A program made the position numbers and the translations under genes. The notes under the pieces are model-generated. The model did not search any database, was not told the origin of the DNA, and was given only the letters and a program-made list of their open reading frames with translations. 64,000 bases of DNA. Source: Euptelea pleiosperma. Lineage: Eukaryota > Streptophyta > Magnoliopsida > Ranunculales > Eupteleaceae. The stretch is taken from contig CM068553.1 of NCBI GenBank assembly GCA_035048495.1, positions 12,664,520 through 12,728,519 of the forward strand. Reading direction: 5' to 3'. Positions within the stretch are counted from its first letter, which is position 1; the number at the start of each line of letters is the position of its first letter. This document shows positions 41,201-52,506 of this stretch, in pieces.

Positions 41201-44200
41201 TCTATCTATGGATTCATGCAATGATCTATATAAACACTTATTAGGGTCAACGTATTCAACCATTATCATCAATAAACTCTGATACCGTTTCAGATACATA
41301 TTTTATATGCTTTTAGTGCAGAAGAAAGGTTATTTTCTTTTTATTAGCATAATTAGTATACCCTTTTAAGATATAAGAAGGGAGGGAGTCGACATTCCGA
41401 TACATATTTTTATATGTTTTGAGTGCCAAAGAAAGGGTTATTTTCTTTTTATTAGCATCATTGTTATACCCTTTTAAGATATAAGAAGGGAGAGGGAGTT
41501 GGTATTCTATCTTTTCCAAAATTTCCTATTTGTATTCTTCTTTTTCCTCTTCATTATTTCTGTAAACACCAGTAATCTCCACTAATTTTGATTTTCGACT
41601 GTATTGAAGCCAATTTTATACACAAAAACTAGCCTGAAATAATTTACGGTTCTAAGACAAATCTAGATAATGAATTTAAAAGCACTGCAACCAAGAAATC
41701 CATTTCCATAATAAAAGCAGGTTGATATCTGATACATACGGCTAACAAAAAAAAACAAGAATCTCCTGAAAAGTTGTATATGAAAGTGTAGGTCATGAAG
41801 CGATACCAGAAGAAATCGATCGAGAGAACCAACAATAGGACTGAAAAAACACGAAAGTATGTCCATGGAGTTGCAGAAGGGGAAGCGTTCAACCGTTCCA
41901 GACGGTCCCTTGCCAATGCTTGAAACATCTGTCAATCAAGAGAAAGACATGTTAGATGGATAACTATTCAGTTATTTCTGCATAGAAATAGAAACGTTGT
42001 GTGCAGCACAACATATATATGTACGGTAGTACCTTCAATGTACAAAGAACTGTCAACCAAGTTGACCATGTTGTTGCTTGAAAAATTGTTGGTGGCACTA
42101 CCAACGGAAGAAATGTCCCCTGTTCATCATGCATGGCGATGTATCAACAATTATTGAACGATGGATACTGAAGGAACTATAATATGGCAAATTTATCTAG
42201 CTACTTGATCATGATGTATTTTTAAATAACAATGAGATTGTTTCAAAACTTACAGTCTAAAACTTATATTGCCATCATGCATTCCATCACCATGAAATAG
42301 GAAACCTTCAACATGCACCCCATACTTCTTGCACACTCTTCAAAAGAATGTTCATTCTCTTCTTTTTTTTATCAGTTTATCATTAAGACTAGGGGAAAAG
42401 CCTTAAAAAGAGAATACAAAGAACCTCAAGACGAGGACCGAGAAAAGAAAAGAAACAACACAGGAAAATAACTAAGCAGGGACAAAAGAAGAGTAAGCTA
42501 ACATCTCCTCCCACCTAAACACAAAAGAGTCAAAAAAGAATTATCCAAACTCAGGAGAAATTGAAGACCAAAGGTATATTAGCGCTTTAATTCTCAACAC
42601 CACCTTCGGGATATCTTCTTCTTTCCCTTCGAAGATGCGGCTGTTTCTCTCTCTCTAAACTGCCCACATCAAGGCAAATGGAAGAATACGCCATAGGAAT
42701 CTCCCTCTTCCTTTAAAAATATTCAGCTTGCTCCACAAGATAACTTGTAGGACATGTTCCGGAACCACAAACTCTAAGCCAAAGCGAGAAAAGAAAATCA
42801 TCCATATCTCAAAGGTGAAGCGGCAATGGATCAATAGATGATCAACCGACTCCGCATTAACTTTACACAAAGAACATCTATTCGGCAACATCATCTCCCT
42901 ACTATTTAGGTGGTCTACAGTCAGGATCTTGTCTAACATAGCAATCCAGACAAAGAATATCACTTTTGAAGGAAGAGGATTCCCCCAAACAAGGGATGCT
43001 GAGAAGAGCTTCCGACCCAACGGCTTCGAATGAGAATAGAAGGACCTAATTGAGAAAACTCCTTTCGAATCCCATCTCCAAATTCTCCTATCCGTCTCAG
43101 CTTCATTCAAAGGAACTTCTTCCACTCTAGCCAAAAGATTCCTGAGGCTCTCTACCTCCTAATCATTGGTGTTTCTTCTAAAACCAAAGTTCCGAGAAGC
43201 TACTCCATCTGTAACAACCACACAACTTTGGATCTTTCCCCTTTAAGTTCTGAAATATGAAAGAGAGTATGGAAGGAATGGTACTACGAGTCTTCCCCAC
43301 ACCAAACGTCATCCCAAAAGAGGACTTTATCCCCTCTTCCCACCTTATACCGAATGCCTCGTCTATAACTGTGTCTTACTTTAGAGATTCCTTTCCACAC
43401 ACTCAAGCCATATGTAGAAGGAACCTTAGAGACCTATCCCAATCACTAGATTTGTTCTCAAGTAGATGTGCAATCTGGAAACAGCCTGAAAACAACAAAG
43501 GATGCCACAGGGATTCACCATTTGGTTTATAGTGGTGTCAAGAAGATTACTGTGTCATCAACAAAATGCAGATGGATACCACAGGACACCACACCCATAT
43601 TAAAGCCCAAAATCAATCTCTCCTCATTAGCCTTTCTAATTAATTTACTAACCACCACGGTAGCAATTATAAATATAAAGGGAGATAAAGGATCACCATG
43701 GTAATGACCTCTTGAGCTTCTAGGGAGAGACATCAGCCAAGATAAGAAACGAAGTCAAAGAAATGCACACCTTAACCCACCTTCTCCACAAAAGTCCAAA
43801 ACCCTTTCTCTCCAATAGATAGTCAAGAACCCATACAATGATAGTAAGCCTTTTTTAAGTCCATCGTGCAAATAACTCCTCCAAACCTTTTATTTTGTGT
43901 GTGTGTGCGTGGTGGTGGTGAGGTGGGGTGGGGGGCTTTTACTAATTCCCTCTTCCAAGCTTCTAAATTTCAAGTTAATGCATTCACCTAACTATTAAAA
44001 AAAAGTTAATGCATTCACCTCTAAAATTGTCTTCCCTATAATAAAGGTCCCTTTGTGAGAACCCACCATTAGAGCTAGAACCTCTTAATATTCTAGCTAG
44101 AACTTTTGCAATAATCTCAGACGTACAACACACAAGGATTATACGCCGCTTATAGTCCTCCAACTTCTCCGCCCTTTTTGCGAATTAGATCCATAAAAAT

Positions 44201-47200
44201 GTCAAGCAATGGCCCATGGGAGGGGGTTGTACGACTCTACCTTGAATATTTGGAGTTGCATTACTTTTTCGCTAATGATGAGAATTTTATCATATATTAT
44301 GTCCTTCATATCCATGCATAGAATAGTACATCTGCATATACCTCAGATTATGTACAGAACTTATAACATTTTAATTCAGTGTTTGAATGATGTCAACATA
44401 AGCAACAAAAGTGCACTTCTAAGCATGATTCAAACACCATGAATAGGGGATCCAAGATGTAGGAATTCATGAGATACTTAATGTGGTGGTGGGGGCTCTT
44501 CCAAGCTTCTAAATTTCAAGTTAATGCATTCACCTCTAAAATTGTCTTCCCAATAATAAAGGTCCCTTTGTGAGAACCCACCACTAGAGCTAGAACCTCT
44601 TAATATTCTAACGAGAACTTTCACAATGATCTCAGAAGTACAACACACAAGGATATACACTGCTTATAGTCCTCCAACTTCTCCGCCCTTAGATCCATAA
44701 AATGTCAAGCAATGGCCCATGGGAGGGGGCAGTATGACTCTACCTTGAAGAGAAGATTTGGAGTTGCATTACTTTTTCGCTAATGAAGAGAATTTTATCA
44801 TATATTATGTCCCTCATATCAATGCATAGAAAAGTACATCTGCATATACCTCAGATTATGTAAAGAACTTATAACATTTTAATTCAGTGTTTGAATGATG
44901 TCAACATAAGCAACAAAAGTGCACTTCTAAGCATGATTCAAACACCCTGAATAGGGGATCCAAGATGTAGGAATTCGTGAGATATTTAATGTGGTAGCTT
45001 GTGAGCTACCAAACTAGGCCTATTGAATTAAAACTTAATATATATTAAAAACATTCTGGCCAGAAAAAGCCACCATCAGACATCCTTCGATGAAATATCA
45101 CACATGATGCTATGTAGCGAAATATTGGTCTGCCTGCAACTAACCGCTTATAAACAATAATCACCTTGTAAACGACATAGTTTATAAGACGTTCCACCAC
45201 TTTTCGTGTCTCAGATGGTTGTAGCTGCACAAAAAATATAGCCTGCATGTGAAAAACAGAAAAAAAAAATATTCATTAAAACAATGTGCAATTGTTCTCA
45301 AACAAGTTTAAAATTACACTTCACTTTAGGTAAGCAAAACAAAATATCACAAGACGGTGTAAATATTACCTATTTTCAAGAATCATTATTATGTGGTTTG
45401 CTTGTAGAAATAATGACTGAAAGTTCTAATCTCTTATATAAAGTTGATGAAAATCCTAGAGAGGCTGAATTACCTACATTCCAGAAGAATGATGTATTCC
45501 GAACATGGTTTAAAGTCTCAGCCAAGACCGAATTGACTCGCCCGAGTCAACTCAATCATAGAAGGGACCAAGACAGCCCCTTTTGCACCCAGATTTCACA
45601 TTGTCTCAGCGCCGAACAATCCAAAGGCAGATACCAAAACTTTAAACCATAATTCCAAATCACAGATCAATTATACAAATACAATAAAGGGCACACCAAC
45701 TTTAAAAAGTCAAGGCGCAATAAGTGAATGGTCAAACCATTTTAGATACTCCAATCAATTGCCAAGTCGCTAAGTCAGTATTGTGTCCATAAATAAAAAA
45801 TTTATAGACAAGTGTTTCAAAACTCAGTCTTGATTGAAAATTGAGAAACTCAATCTGACTTAATTAGAAGCTTCATCTTCTTGAATTCACAATATTCATT
45901 TTGTCCATATTTGAGCTATTCATCACAAATCTTCTATTGGATTTGGTGGCATTGGAAGGCATTCTGGCTTTACTTCTCTTTTTCCTATTCAAAAGGGGAA
46001 CACTTTTATTTAGGAAACTGAAGAATCATCATCATCATCATCATTTACGCTTTATCCCAAAATGTTTGGGGTCGGTAACATGAATCCTATTTCGCCATTT
46101 GACTCTGTTTAAAGCTATATCTTCTGTCAAAGCATAAGTCTTCAAATCTTTTCCTACTACCTCTATCCATGTCATTTTGGTCTTCCTCTCTCCTTTTAAG
46201 GCCTTCAACTTGTACCAAAGTGCTCCTTTTCACTCGTGCCACTAATTGATCTTCGTTGCACATGCCCAAATCATCTTAAATGCTCAAGTGACTTTCTCCT
46301 ATTTTATCTCTAAGTCAAGTATACACCTTCATATAGAGTGAGGAGAGCAAGAGGACTGCCATGCAAGCCCCTCATTAACAGGAGAGATCTACTCCTTTTG
46401 TCCAACACTAGTAGGGGTATAAAAGGTGATCAAGGCAGAGGTAGAGAAAAACTTAGTCCCATGAACAGTTATGACAAGGACAACTAGAGGTTGAATACTG
46501 TAGATAGACAAGACACACCAAGAAGACTTGTTGGGATCTTCATGGTCGTCCACAGCGTACCTACATGGGTACTCAGAGGTGGCCGTCTTACTGGAGGTTT
46601 GAGTGCTCATTCCGCTTCTTCAGTTAGTTTTACATCATCCTCCTCGACTGGCCGAACATCTTCTCTTATTGCTCCTCTTAATAGCTTTCACATGTCTCAA
46701 GAGGAAGTCGAGGCTCTCAAATGCTTTATATCTCAGATTGACATGGCTTTCACAACTTCTTCATCACTTGCCCATACAAGTACATCAACCTTCGCTTCAA
46801 GTTCCTCCTGGATCATTGATTCAGGAGCATCAAATCATATGACTGGTACGGCATCATTTTTTCCCTATCAAGTGAGCTCTTGTAGGGATAAAGCTAAAAT
46901 CGCAAATGGGACTCTCTTCAATCTTAGGGAAGGACAATGCTATTGTTTCTCCTATCTCTTACATTTGTCCTCCATATGCCTAAATTTGTTATTAACCTTC
47001 TTTCTGTCAGTACTATCATCAAATCCATGAACTGTAGTGTCACTTTTCTCCCTTCTCATTGTGTTTTTCAGGATTTGATAACGAAGAGGATGATTGACAA
47101 TGATCATGAGGAGGGCGACCTCCACATGTTGGCTGGATCCTCTTCAGTGATCCAGACACATTGGTCATGTTATGAGAGTAATAGTGGTGGTGATGTGAAT

Positions 47201-50200
47201 AATGTGATGCATTGGCATCAAAGCTTAGGACACCATATTTTTTGCTAATGAAGAAAACTTTACCTCATTTCATTTGTTTAATACTAGTAGTGAGAATCTT
47301 CATTGTGATGTTTGTGAACTTGCCAAACACTGTAGATCTTCTTACTCATCTCATGGAAATAGAAGTTCTCTCCATTTTGATATTGTTCATTCTGATGATT
47401 GGGGTCCTGCACCGACCCCGTAATATTTGGTTATCGATTTTCATTACATTTGTTGATGACTATTCCCGTACTACCTGAATATATCTTTTGAAAGCTAAGA
47501 ATAAGTGTTTTCTATCTTCAATACCTTCCCCAAAATGATAGTAACCTAGTTTAAAACCGACATTAAGGTTCTTCGTTCTAATAATAGGGGAGAATACATG
47601 CATGGGTACTCTTTTTCTTCTTCCTTTCCATTTCCAATCCCTCGTCTTATTTGATGTTGTTGGGGTGATGGTAATGTTGCTGGGGGTGATGGTGCTTACA
47701 AGGTTTAAAATTTAAGTTTCGCATGCCATTTCGGTGAGGAAAATTTTGTGTGAAACTTTGAAAATTTTGGAATTTCGATCGACAAAACTTGTACTCACCA
47801 TTCCATTTCCAATTTTGTTTCATATAACTCCTAGTCTTCTTCATACTGTGCTTTTGCTACTTCTTTGTCTTTTGTGTCAATCCCTTGCAATGTCTCAGAG
47901 GCTCTTTCCTAACCTAAATTAGAAGGATACAATGGTAGAGGAAATGCGTGCTCTAGAGAAAAATGAGACTTGGAAGTTGGTAGTTACCAAGAGGCAAAGA
48001 ACCAATGGGATGTAAATAGGTATTCACTGTGAAGCACAAATCAGATGGTCCGGTAAAAGATACAAAGTCAAGTTTGTCGCCAAAGGATATACTCAGACCT
48101 ATGGAGTATACTATCAAGAGACATTTGCTCCAGGGGCAAGATGAACACCATTAGAGTTCTCCTATCTCTTGTTGCCAACCAAAATTGTCATCTTCAGCAA
48201 TTTGAAGTGAAGAATGGCTCCTTTCATGATAATTGGAGGAAGAGGTGTTTATGAAGATGCCCTCAGGTGTGAATTTTCTACAACTAAAGGAAATGTGTGC
48301 AGATTAAAGAAAGCTCTCTATGTACTGAAACAATCTCCACAAGCTTGGTTTGACAAATTCAACAGTCATGCAAAAAATATGGAAATATACAACATCAAGC
48401 CGATCATACTTTATTTAATAAAGGAAAAGTCATTGTCCTCCTCCTCCTCGTTGTCGTCGTCGTCTTCTTCTTCTTGTAGATAATAAACTAGAAATATATT
48501 TTTTTAATTACGACACGGTCGTACGTGTCCACTTCGGTGTCAAGCCGTGTCGACACGGCCAAAAAAAAAAAGCCGTGTCGTTGTTACATAGACCCCCACA
48601 AACATGAAACACCGACATATCCGTACACTTTATTCCATACATTGAGTTAAAAGAATTTAAATTCAGGTTAAGTGTTAAATATAGAAAGAATGTATTTAGA
48701 TAAGCTAATACATTAAAATCGTATAAACGATATGTAAATAATAGTTGAAAAAATCTTAACACATACTAAGATATGTTTGAAAAAGTGCATCAGCATGTAT
48801 TTGACACGTAAGTATAACACAATATTCGACATGGCACATTCTCAGAAAATGTTGTTTCCGTGTTACACAAATGGCTAGGATAATTTTGCAGTAGGACGAG
48901 GATGCCTAAACAAAATAGCATTATTGGCTAAATAAAATAAGAGAGAATTCCTAATAAAGGAAAAATATTTTTAAGGAGTTCTCTTCTCAAGACGGCTAGG
49001 AATGGGATTTGGAAGAGGACATCTAACTGGAAATCGGATAAAGTGAGATGCATGATCGTTGACTCCCTTTAGGTCATACACGTCCTTTTCTACTCAATAT
49101 GCATGGATTCCCACTCTGTACACACATTCTTGCTCGTAGAAGATTTGGTGAGAAATGTAAGAAAAAATGTGAATGTTCATGGCTGAACTTAGAGGCTCTG
49201 TAAAATTGGAAACCTTTCTTACTGGGTATCATAATGTGACGATAAACAACATTTAGCAACTCGTGTAGAATTAAGCAAGAAAGGATTTGATACCAAAATC
49301 TATTACAAAGTTTTTTGTTCCATTAGTTACCTAGTAAGATGTACACAGCATTTCTATCCTTAGGTTGGTCATTGCCTATGAGTATTTGGAAAATATTTGA
49401 ATGCTCTTCTTAGAAGCAAAGATATGTTTAGCTCAGTTGGAAGAAACTTAAATGCACTACGACTCATGCTGGAATATAAGCAATTCGTATGACAGATGCA
49501 CATAATTACATGATTGGTTCAATGCGAGAATATGGTATCCCACAAAGATATTGATATTGAAATTCACCCTACACTAAATTTCAGAGATGTAAAAATACTG
49601 AAAATGTCGAAACTAACATTGAACTTCATCCGATCCTAAAATCTTTATTATTGATCCAATAAAACTCAAAGCTTGGACAAAGACACTGGATAGAAGGTGT
49701 TTTTTTTAATTTGAGTCCGGATCCTATACACTAGGATCTTTAACATGAGGACAAGAGTAAGAAAATAAAACATAAAAACCAATTTTAAAGTGGCTATGTG
49801 GCGGGCAAAGGAGAGTGAGAGTCAGGTTGTTACCCAACTCCCTAGCATACAGGATCAGCTTTTTAAAATTTTATCTTAGGAGTTAAAAGTTAATATAAAT
49901 CAAAAAGTTTTAACAAGCTTGAGAACTTCATGCTATACTTATCTCCCACATGGGACTTAATCCAATGTGGTGAGTGTGAAGCTAAATCAATTATCCACAT
50001 GCTTAATTATCACCAAAAGAGAAAAGAAGTGAGGAATGAATTTGGACACCATTTATAGCATGTGATTATCACACATGAATAAAACAGGTAACCCCTTCTT
50101 AAAGGAAAGAAACATCTCACTTAACAAGCTCAAAGTTATGATTGGACCGTATAAATAAGAAGTGGCCCTTGTTTGTAGCATTGGTTTTGAAACCAAGCAT

Positions 50201-51332
50201 GTGGAGTATCATTTGGGTTGTCTCTAAGAAATTTCTTTCTCTAGTGCTCATTTGAGAGTAGAAATGAGGTTTAACCATAAAACCTTTCTTCCATGTCAAG
50301 TCTACAAATTCATCCGTAATTGCAATTGATCTCTTGACTACCCTTAGCCATTTGTTTTTGCAGTTTTGTTTATTTAATAGCTTTACCATAAACCATAATA
50401 ATGTGTGAGAGAGAGATAGAGATGTTAAGCAAAACTCCTTATGCCCTTTGATATATATTTCAAGAGAATAATGTAGAACAACAATATATAGCACATGTCT
50501 ACATGGTACAGCACATACAAGTAAGAACTCGTTTCTTCCAAAAAGGCATCAACAGTATATACCAGAGAAATGATTTAAAAAAAAAAAAGGGAACCACCAT
50601 GAAGCAAACTAACATTGCCAAGTTGAAAAGCTAAGAAAACCAAAGAACTTCTAGAAACTGGCAATTGACCCACTTTATTTGCTTGCGAAAGATAATTTGA
50701 TCACAGTATTACCCTCTGGATGTGTTTAACTCTACGTATGTGCTGTTTCATTTTAAATTGTTTTTCCTTTTAATAAGTAACTCTATATATTGACAATTAA
50801 ACTGGCAATGTGTTACCGATCTAAAAAAATAAGAAAATCAAAATGTCTTCGTCTGTGTTTTCATATTCAATTCCCTAAGTAGTTGTTAGCTTGGTTCAGT
50901 GAGAGCGCTTGATTTTGTAGTTGTTAGCTCTTCTTGTTGGGCCGTCTGTGGGTGGTGGAGTATTGGGTGGTGGTTTTTTGGTTTTGCCTTTTCTGCTGGT
51001 GTACAGTTTCTTAGTGGGGCCTTCTCAGCCCTGCCTTTAATGCAAATATTTTATCCATAAAAATAAAATATTCAAGTCCCTAAGTAATTTACCTTAAGAC
51101 ACAGAATGACCAGAAAAAATATGTTGAGTGCAAAATTTGCCAGCAACGCAATTGTGATGTTTGAACCCAGAAGCATCTCTACTGCATGGCCAGCATTCCC
51201 CGAATGAATAACATTCTCACCAATCGAGCCGTCTGACTTGAGTTTCTCCAGTGATAATACTGTCCACCATTGGAGCCCTACAAGGCTTAACACCGTACAG
51301 ATCGCCGAGACAGATAAGTAACTCAGAGCCAT
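35291..51332 (-). CDS. RIN2: RIN2/RIN3-like membrane E3 ubiquitin ligase (RING-H2 + CUE)
   Basis: Twelve coding exons: 51093-51332, 45165-45242, 42033-42119, 41807-41928, 38564-38660, 38321-38426, 37385-37542, 37131-37268, 36981-37048, 36158-36388, 35689-36082 and 35291-35347. All are GT-AG and in frame, 1776 nt, 591 residues. The N-terminal half has several hydrophobic membrane segments (e.g. ICTVLSLVGLQWW, GSTMFLLLFFEPLSIAFETL, FFLDIMTLLMALGHYLHIWW). The RING-H2 ligands are C338, C341, C353, H355, H358, C361, C376 and C379. A CUE domain (ADTVREVLPHIPDEIIFQ to the end, about 553-591) would bind ubiquitin. Arabidopsis RIN2/RIN3, relatives of animal AMFR/gp78, interact with the immune receptor RPM1 and RPS2 and promote the hypersensitive response. 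An alanine run sits near residues 515-525. Introns 1, 2 and 4 exceed 3 kb and carry transposon debris, yet the coding sequence is intact. Confidence 0.96.
36083..36157 (-). other. 75-nt stop-free intron 10 of the RIN2-like gene
   Basis: The GT (36156-36157) and AG (36083-36084) boundaries follow exon 10 (...PW, AG) and precede exon 11 (A GGAGTGGG). The 75 bases are a multiple of three and contain no stop in the gene frame. Retention would therefore insert 25 residues with a hydrophobic core (FSSLLLSCLVVSVFYY) between the RING and CUE regions. Splicing gives the join expected from RIN2 relatives (R-GVGLD). Confidence 0.75.
37685..37740 (-). mobile_element. RTE-type LINE tail remnant with (ATC)n microsatellite
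   Basis: An (ATC/CAT)n run at 37690-37722 is followed by AATGTCTTATCCCAACTATC. The same layout occurs at 46025-46070 and is the usual 3' end of plant RTE LINEs on the minus strand. Only the terminal fragment remains, in intron 6 of the RIN2-like gene. Confidence 0.4.
39690..40130 (+). pseudogene. 5'-truncated L1 LINE tail in RIN2-like intron 4
   Basis: The frame 39854-40066 reads MPFAVMRTTWKERNLRIFEG then KEEGVAKIVLKVKALLFLWS and ends after a YRWDELL-like phrase. That is the standard C-terminus of plant L1 ORF2 (W.ERN.R.F). A T/C-rich 3' UTR follows (GGGTTTTTCCCCCTTTAATA near 40091-40110). The phrase CTAGATTGAGGC(C)GAGGCCCAAGAG is duplicated at 39788 and 39830. Confidence 0.65.
40407..40794. 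mobile_element. MULE-like palindromic MITE, family A (copy 6), 9-bp target duplication
   Basis: This is the best-defined copy. The left arm runs GGGTCAGGCTCCAGTTACCG, then CCCTAAAATGACAGGCTCCGGT. The right arm, reversed, runs GGGTCGGGCTCCAGTTACCG, then CTCTAAAATGACAGGCTCCGGT. The TIRs extend more than 60 bp. The flanks are TTGAAGAAA (40398-40406) and TTAAAGAAA (40795-40803), a 9-bp duplication with one mismatch, which fits Mutator. It has the shared core with GCCACGTGGC at the left; the right box is deleted to GAGTGCTCATATTG. It lies in intron 4 of the RIN2-like gene. Confidence 0.85.
41288..41505. repeat. Tandem duplication of about 110 bp
   Basis: Two adjacent units, at about 41288-41395 and 41396-41505, share CGATACATATTTT, AAGAAAGG(G)TTATTTTC, TTTTTATTAGCAT and ACCCTTTTAAGATATAAGAA. 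Non-coding, in intron 4 of the RIN2-like gene. Confidence 0.65.
42365..44996 (-). pseudogene. L1-type LINE remnant in RIN2-like intron 2
   Basis: Reading the minus strand from the 5' side, 43960-44060 gives GSHKGTFIIGKTILEVNALT (reverse transcriptase). 43527-43733 gives GDPLSPFIFIIATVVVSKLI and LHFVDDTVIFL, the catalytic block with DD retained but the usual A/YADD altered to VDD. 42655-43134 is a 159-codon zf-RVT segment with RIWRWDSKGVFSIRSFY, PSKVIFFVWIAMLDKILTVD, NRCSLCKVNAESVDHLLIHC and the LWRILPFALMWAV end. The A-run at 42364-42372 (minus strand) is the 3' tail. Frameshifts and a tandem duplication have inactivated it. Confidence 0.85.
43918..44996. repeat. Direct duplication of about 520-560 bp inside the LINE remnant
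   Basis: Copy 1 (about 43918-44484) and copy 2 (about 44485-44996) both start with a GGTGGTGG-type run followed by CTTCCAAGCTTCTAAATTTC. Both end with GGGGATCCAAGATGTAGGAA and TTTAATGTGGT-like sequence. They differ by small indels (copy 1 has an extra CTAACTATTAAAAAAAAGTTAATGCATTCAC stretch near 43990-44018, part of it itself duplicated). High identity suggests the duplication is younger than the LINE. Confidence 0.75.
45650..46020. other. Intron 1 sequence, unassigned
   Basis: No gene supported. The plus-strand ORF just before it (45284-45652) overlaps the exon 2 acceptor side and has no family resemblance that I recognise. Confidence 0.3.
46022..46325 (-). pseudogene. RTE-type LINE 3' fragment
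   Basis: On the minus strand the frame reads CNEDQLVARVKRSTLVQVEG, then LKRREEDQNDMDRGSRKRFE, then DLCFDRRYSFKQSQMAK. This is the decayed C-terminus of plant RTE LINEs (R.P..APVRR...I.VEG..R.RGRPK.TW.EV). An (ATC)n tail at 46025-46046 marks the 3' end. The lineage is recalled from family knowledge, not a search. Confidence 0.65.
46480..48490 (+). pseudogene. Ty1/Copia remnant in RIN2-like intron 1
   Basis: In order: a gag end (46491 onward), the protease motif SSSWIIDSGASNHMTG (aspartate codon at about 46818), integrase MHWHQSLGHH (about 47206) and CDVCELAKHC (about 47304), FVDDYSRTT (about 47453), KVLRSNNRGEYM (about 47568). Then reverse transcriptase starts with KHKSDGPVKRYKVKFVAKGY, TQTYGVYYQETFAPG (about 48030-48140) and LKKALYVLKQSPQAWFDKFN (about 48304-48363). 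Several frameshifts and stops, no RT catalytic block, no RNase H and no LTRs were found. Opposite in orientation to the host gene. Confidence 0.85.
48491..50880. other. Intron 1 sequence, no gene
   Basis: A small inverted pair, ACGACACGGTCGTACGTGTC and GACACGGCCAAAAA / CCGTGTCG (48510-48585), may be a degraded palindromic repeat. The 125-codon ORF at 50117-50494 (-) has no recognisable domain. Otherwise AT-rich intron. Confidence 0.35.
50890..51070 (+). mobile_element. Probable LINE 3' tail
   Basis: GT-rich text with GTTGGGCCGTCTGTGGGTGG and TGTACAGTTTCTTAGTGGGG leads to CTTTAATGCAAATATTTTAT and an A-rich end (CCATAAAAATAAAAT). This fits the 3' UTR of the L1-type fragments elsewhere in the window. 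No coding part is visible. Confidence 0.35.
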
Positions 51333-51381
51333 TTCTAATAAATAAAACCTCTTCACAACAACCACCCTCCAAAAGTTTCAT
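51217..51381 (-). CDS. Upstream ORF overlapping the RIN2-like start codon
   Basis: If the leader begins at the acceptor near 51493, this ORF (ATG 51379-51381, 54 codons, stop near 51217) overlaps the main ATG at 51330-51332 in another frame. A second upstream ORF of 32 codons lies at 51381-51479. Both would reduce initiation at the main ATG. A nearer acceptor candidate, TTTATTTATTAG ending at 51335, would remove both. No evidence of translation, so treat it as a regulatory candidate. Confidence 0.35.
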   Translation of the reverse strand: MKLLEGGCCEEVLFIRNGSELLICLGDLYGVKPCRAPMVDSIITGETQVRRLDW

Positions 51382-51499
51382 CAGAGCTGAGTTAGCATGA
51401 CTTGTTGGGCACACAATGCTATCCAGGATTTGGTATCAAAAGCCAATTGGAATGGCGACAACTTAATGGTTGCATACATGAAATCAGCAAACCTGCATG

Positions 51500-51630
51500 A
51501 AAATTTATTACTTAGTCACTGTTTATAGGAAATCAACTAAGATCCTAAAACTGACAAAAGATATTGCTTTAAACAAAGTCGAATGGCGAAATAGGATTCA
51601 TGTTGCCAACCCAAACATTTGGATAGGCGT
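51500..51630 (+). pseudogene. RTE-type LINE C-terminal fragment
   Basis: The frame around 51550-51625 reads LTKDIALNKVEWRNRIHVAN, matching the RTE ORF end (LT.D.AL.R..WR.RIHVADP). It lies antisense in the presumed 5' UTR intron, within a few bases of the acceptor candidate near 51493. Confidence 0.55.
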
Positions 51631-52144
51631 AGATGATGAAATAAGATCCCTCAACTGCATAAATTACAAATCTAGCAAGACAAACAGACCCGATAAAAGG
51701 CTGCCTTTCGAAGAATACTTTAAAAACTCGATAAACTCGAACAATTTAAAAAAAAAAAAAATGCCCCCAAATTCAATGAGAATGAAAAATTAACTACCTT
51801 TAGGAACTGAGTCACAGAAATTTCGAAGAGCGATGGCGACAATCAAGAAAATTCTTTGAGATTTCTCCAAAAAAAAATTACAAAATGAACATTAGTGTGT
51901 AATCCCTAAAAAGCAAAAAAAATTCTGACTCAATTAAAATCTAAACAACGAGAAACATAAAAGGAACAAACAGACCACGGAATTGAATATCAGAAACCCT
52001 AGAATCATGAAAATCCAACGATCATTTCATGGATCGACAAAGCAACTGCATTAGGATAAATCAATCAATCTCTATACAAATAGAATTAAAAATTAAGAAT
52101 CGAAATCGAATAAGGAATGAAGAAAATTAAACAAATCCACGTAC

Positions 52145-52370
52145 CAATTTCGAACTTAGAGGAAGCTTTAATTGTCGGCAGGGTTTACGTTTAAGAGAGG
52201 GAGAGGGAGATTAGGTCAGGTTTTGGGGGAACGAGAAAACCAAAAAGTGATCCCAAATTAATAATGGCAGTAAATGTCGTCGCTCTCTCTAATGCAATTG
52301 TCTTTGCCTTCCCCTTTTCGTTTGGCATCGTCGTCGCTTTCTCTTCTTCCCCTCCACCCTTTTATAGTTT
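52145..52370 (-). promoter_or_regulatory. RIN2-like leader exon and TATA box
   Basis: On the gene strand, CTATAAAAGGG (rc of 52359-52369) is a strong TATA box, so transcription probably starts near 52330. A leader of about 190 bases follows and includes GAGAGGGAGAGGGAG (52192-52210). It reaches a donor, AAATTG|GTACGTGG, at 52145/52144. This implies a 5' UTR intron from 52144 to about 51493 or 51336. Confidence 0.55.
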
Positions 52371-52506
52371 ACAAGTCATAAACTTTCTTTATTGTTTTTC
52401 CACGGAAAAGAATTTCTGGAGCTACGCTCCAGACTTCTTAATTGTGGTGCAGGCTTATCTTGCAAGTGGAAAGACGATATGTGGCACGTGGAGCAGACTT
52501 CGAGAC

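Noticed and set aside
45284..45652. 122-codon plus-strand ORF in RIN2-like intron 1
   Set aside because: Begins next to the exon 2 acceptor of the opposite-strand gene and has no recognisable domain.
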